From contig NC_073691.1 in NCBI RefSeq assembly GCF_029784155.1, positions 22,985,639 through 23,049,638 on the forward strand: a stretch of DNA of 64,000 nucleotides. The letters run 5' to 3'. The stretch is from Uranotaenia lowii (Eukaryota > Arthropoda > Insecta > Diptera > Culicidae). The notes beneath the pieces are model-generated. The model searched no databases and was not told where the DNA came from. It saw only the letters and a list, made by a program, of their open reading frames with translations. A program made the translations under genes and the position numbers. Shown piece after piece: positions 60,076 through 64,000 of the stretch; position 1 is the stretch's first letter, and every line of letters starts with the position of its first letter.

Positions 60076-60830
60076 ATTTCCATTCCGAAGAAGCGTGAAA
60101 ACCATAATGGAACGGCTAATTATTTTAGGTAGAAATGCATAAGTGATGTACACGTACATTTTTTTCTCTAATATTTTTGCTCAAACAATACATGAGTAAA
60201 AAAAACTTTAAACTAATTATTTTTTGAACTATTTGATTATTGATTTTGAAGTTTTTTTTCCATTAATATATTATGGTATTGAATTGTAACTTTTACGTTT
60301 TTACAATTTAATACGAAAAAGTAAAAAAGTAAAATCCGTGATGAAATCTATAAAATGGTAAGCTCTTTTTTGAATGAAGCCTCAAGAAACAAAAAAAGTA
60401 AAGTCACTTTCACCGATGGTTTAAATCTTTTAATATGCAGAAGAGCCTGGAAAATTAAGATTATTTAATTAAAGCAGAGTATAAGTTTTTTAAGAAAGCC
60501 ATCATTAAAAAAAAACAAATTCTATGCTCAAATCCAATAAACTTGAGCTACTAAACTCTTGAGCCAATTCAAAGAATTCAACCATCTAGGAAAATATAAA
60601 AAAAAAGTGAAAGCAGTAAATTATGCTATCCAAATCTAATTTATCCAACTTTAATATTTTAGCTTAAAATTTGACTTTTTGAAAAATTAGAGCATATAAT
60701 AAATCATTGATCTGAATTTGAATATTATTTTTATATCTGATTTCTGAACCTGGATTTCAATTCAAAATTTTGAATCTACTACCGAATTTTGATACGATTG
60801 GAGAATCTAAATTCTAGATCAGAATTTTAA
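60076..60830. other. AT-rich spacer
   Basis: No gene or repeat recognised before the satellite edge. Confidence 0.5.
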
Positions 60831-63830
60831 ATTAGTCATTTTTGTTTCATTTTTATCATTTCTGTCATTTTTGTCATTTTTGTCATTTTTTGCAATTCTG
60901 TCATTTTTGTGTCACATCTGTGTTATTTTTGTGACGTTTTTCTGTCATTTTTTGTGTCATTTTAGTATCAGTTTATATCATTTTTGAAAGTCATTTTTAT
61001 TATTTTCGTAATTTTTGCCAATTTTGTCATTTCTGTCACATTTGTCACTTTTGTCATTTTTTTTCATTTTTGTCATTTTTGTGCCTTTTTTCTGTTATTT
61101 ATTGTGTCATTTTTTGTGTCATTTTTGTGTCATTTTTAAGCAATTTTTGAGTCATTTTTTGTGTCATTTTGGTGTCAGTTAATATCATTTTTGAAAGTCA
61201 TTTTTGTCATTTTTGTCATTATTGTCACTTTGTTACTTTTGTCATTTTTGTCATTTTTGTCATTTTTGTCATTTTTGTCATTTTTGTCATTTTTGTCATT
61301 TTTGTCATTTTTGTCATTTTTGTCATTTTTGTCATTTTTGTCATTTTTGTCATTTTTGTCATTTTTGTCATTTTTGTCATTTTTGTCATTTTTGTCATTT
61401 TTGTCATTTTTGTCATTTTTGTCATTTTTGTCATTTTTGTCATTTTTGTCATTTTTGTCATTTTTGTCATTTTTGTCATTTTTGTCATTTTTGTCATTTT
61501 TGTCATTTTTATCATTTTTGTCATTTTTGTCATTTTTGTCATTTTTGTCATTTTTGTCATTTTTGTCATTTTTGTCATTTTTGTCATTTTTGTCATTTTT
61601 GTCATTTTTGTCATTTTTGTCATTTTTGTAATTTTTGTCATTTTTGTCATTTTTGTCATTTTTGTCATTTTTGTCATTTTTGTCATTTTTGTCATTTTTG
61701 TCATTTTTGTCATTTTTGTAATTTCTGTAATTTTTGTAATTTTTGTAATTTATGAAATTTATGAAATTTTTGTAACTTTTGTCATTTTTGTCATTTTTGT
61801 AATTTTTGTCATTTTTGTCATTTTTGTCATTTTTGTAATTTTTGTAATTTTTGTCATTTTTGTAATTTTTGTAATTTTTGTAATTTTTGTAATTTTTGTA
61901 ATTTTTGTAATTTTTGTAATTTTTGTAATTTTTGTAATTTTTGTAATTTTTGTAATTTTTGTAATTTTTGTAATTTTTGTAATTTTTGTAATTTTTGTAA
62001 TTTTTGTAATTTTTGTAATTTTTGTAATTTTTGTAGTTTTTGTAATTTTTGTAATTTTTGTAATTTTTGTAATTTTTGTAATTTTTGTAATTTTTGTAAT
62101 TTTTGTAATTTTTGTAATTTTTGTAATTTTTGTAATTTTTGTAATTTTTGTAATTTTTGTAATTTTTGTAATTTTTGTAATTTTTGTAATTTTTGTAATT
62201 TTTGTAATTTTTGTAATTTTTGTAATTTTTGTAATTTTTGTAATTTTTGTAATTTTTGTAATTTTTGTAGTTTTTGTAGTTTTTGTAATTTTTGTGTCAT
62301 TTTTGTAATTTTTGTCATTTTTGTCATTTTTGTCATTTTTGTCATTTTTGTCATTTTTGTCATTTTTGTCATTTTTGTCATTTTTGTCATTTTTGTCATT
62401 TTTGTCATTTTTGTCATTTTTGTCATTTTTGTCATTTTTGTCATTTTTGTCATTTTTGTCATTTTTGTCATTTTTGTCATTTTTGTCATTTTTGTCATTT
62501 TTGTCATTTTTGTCATTTTTGTCATTTTTGTCATTTTTGTCATTTTTGTCATTTTTGTCATTTTTGTCATTTTTGTCATTTTTGTCATTTTTGTCATTTT
62601 TGTCATTTTTGTCATTTTTGTCATTTTTGTCATTTTTGTCATTTTTGTCATTTTTGTCATTTTTGTCATTTTTGTCATTTTTGTCATTTTTGTCATTTTT
62701 GTCATTTTTGTCATTTTTGTCATTTTTGTCATTTTTGTCATTTTTGTCATTTTTGTCATTTTTGTCATTTTTGTCATTTTTGTCATTTTTGTCATTTTTG
62801 TCATTTTTGTCATTTTTGTCATTTTTGTCATTTTTGTCATTTGTGTCATTTTTGTCATTTTTGTCATTTTTGTCATTTTTGTCATTTTTGATCTTTTTGT
62901 CATTTCTGTCATTTCTTTCATTTTTGTCAATTTTGTCATTTTTGTAATTTTTCAGTCATTTCTGTGTCATTTTTGTTATTTATTGTGTAAATTTTGTTCA
63001 TTTCGTTTCATTTTTGTCATTTTTGTATCATTTTTGTGTCATCTTCGTGTCATTTTTGTGTCATTTTTGAGTCATTTTTGTGTCATCTTTGCGTCAATTT
63101 TGTATCATTTTTGTGTCATTTCGTTTATTTTGTGGCATTTTTGTTTTTTGGGTCATTTTTGTATTTTTTTTTTTTATTTTTTTTTCATTTTGTAATTTTT
63201 GTTATTTTTTTCAATTGTGTATTTTTTTTGTCTTTTTGGTGTCACTTGTGAATCATTTTTTGTATTATTTTTGTATCGTTTTCTTATCATTTTTGTATCA
63301 TTTTTGTGTGATTTTTATGTCATTTTTGTGTCGTTTTTTTGTGTCATATTTGTGTCATTTTTGTGTCATTTTCGTGTCATTTTAGTGTAGTTATTTGGTC
63401 ATATTTGTGTTATTAATGTGTTATTTTTTGTAACTTATTTATGTCTTTTTTTCATTTTTCTGTCATTTTTGTATCATTTTAGTATCCTGTTTTTTTTTCA
63501 TTTTTCTTGTCATTTTTGTGTCATATTTGTGTTATTTTTTGTCTAATTTTAGGTCTAATCCCTGAAAATTTCATCTAAGTTGGATTCATTTCCCTACAAA
63601 AAAAAAATTTTGTGAAATTTTCGTTTCATTTTGTGTCATTTTTGCCTCATTAATATTGTGCCGTTTTGTAACATTTTTGTTTTTCAGGTTTGCGTCATTT
63701 TGGTGTCACTTGTGTCAATTTTTACTCACTTTTTTGTCTTTTTATGTCTTTTTTGTGTGAGTTTTGTGTTGTTTTTGTTTCAATTTTGTATTATTGCGTC
63801 AATTTTAATTTTAATTAATCCATATCAATT
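60831..63830 (+). repeat. TTTTTGTCA satellite, large array
   Basis: Core of near-perfect 9-mers TTTTTGTCA at about 61235-61720 and 62310-62905, separated by a block (about 61855-62290) of the variant TTTTTGTAA. The flanks (60831-61230; 62940-63830) are degenerate and rich in 11-bp versions such as TTTTTGTGTCA and TTTTTGTATCA. The open frames of up to 379 codons across it are repeat artefacts. The same monomer forms the small array at 18.6 kb. Confidence 0.95.
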
Positions 63831-64000
63831 TTAAACCATTATGCAACAGCTTTACCATCATTAGATGTCTTCAGCTCGAGAAATAGAAAAATGAAGTTAT
63901 TGTTTTGCAAAATAATGGAGGGTAGGCAAAAACTAAACACGGTGCTGCAACAAACAAACCCGAACTGACTTGTCGTGACCCAGATTAACAGGTTGAGCCG
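63831..64000. other. Window end, no feature
   Basis: Non-repetitive DNA after the satellite; nothing recognised. Confidence 0.4.

Noticed and set aside
61161..62947. Very long ORFs on both strands (up to 379 codons)
   Set aside because: They are translations of the 9-bp satellite, open in every frame because the unit is a multiple of three.
60831..63830. CRISPR-like repetition
   Set aside because: Monomers are 9 bp, head to tail, with no spacers; eukaryotic satellite.

Overview
This is eukaryotic, almost certainly insect, DNA (a dipteran such as a mosquito is my best guess, held loosely). It is AT-rich and gene-poor. It carries Jockey/CR1-like and R1-like non-LTR elements, Ty3/gypsy and BEL/Pao LTR retrotransposons, a Tc1/mariner fragment, a hAT-like non-autonomous element, and exons with GT donors. 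I see no bacterial operon, no tRNA or rRNA gene, no CRISPR array and no complete host gene. Most of the window is nested, broken transposon sequence; host-like traces are one THAP exon, two serine-protease scraps and a duplicated exon-like module.

Layout. 1-5.4 kb: BEL/Pao protease fragment, two Jockey-type ORF1 copies, a PHD/coiled-coil pseudogene and short repeats. 5.6-9.4 kb: Ty3 gag remains, an R1-like LINE ORF1 with the start of its endonuclease, and a Ty3 reverse transcriptase. 9.35-15.6 kb: stacked LTRs and primer-binding sites (PBS), small membrane-protein ORFs, Ty3 gags, a THAP exon and a mariner scrap. 15.6-24.9 kb: mostly featureless, with a duplicated module (17.2-18.15 kb), a short 9-bp satellite and tandem repeats. 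24.9-29 kb: PHD pseudogene, third R1-like ORF1, a full-length LTR-like repeat, second gag type. 29.08-31.6 kb: a 5'-truncated LINE with an open reading frame. 31.7-39.2 kb: LTRs, an intact 383-codon ORF of unknown, possibly viral phosphoprotein-like nature, Arg-rich coding repeats, more PBS and membrane ORFs. 39.5-42.9 kb: the best Ty3 pol (RT, RNase H, integrase, polypurine tract). 42.9-53.9 kb: more gag, LTR and LINE debris. 54.7-56.1 kb: an inverted tandem array of palindromes. 57.95-60.1 kb: second copy of the 17-kb module, split by the hAT-like element. 60.8-63.8 kb: a large TTTTTGTCA satellite.

The most interesting system is a family of tiny single-pass membrane proteins (66-70 residues) that begin M(G/S)WF and mostly end in a basic tail with an R/Q-x-x-NN-L/I type motif. 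Six recognisable copies start 95-342 nt downstream of a PBS-like sequence, with A at -3 of the start codon in all six. In two elements a Ty3 gag follows, so the inferred order is LTR - PBS - small membrane ORF - gag. The copies have diverged widely at the protein level while keeping both ends, which suggests function. A seventh, divergent candidate sits at about 47.65 kb.

Other points of note: PBS sequences whose tRNA complementarity seems to continue past 18 nt; an inverted array of YY1-like palindromes with foldback-element architecture; a filled/empty site pair for the hAT-like element inside this one window; and an amplified RT 'PFG...FQR' block that usually lacks the catalytic YxDD box.
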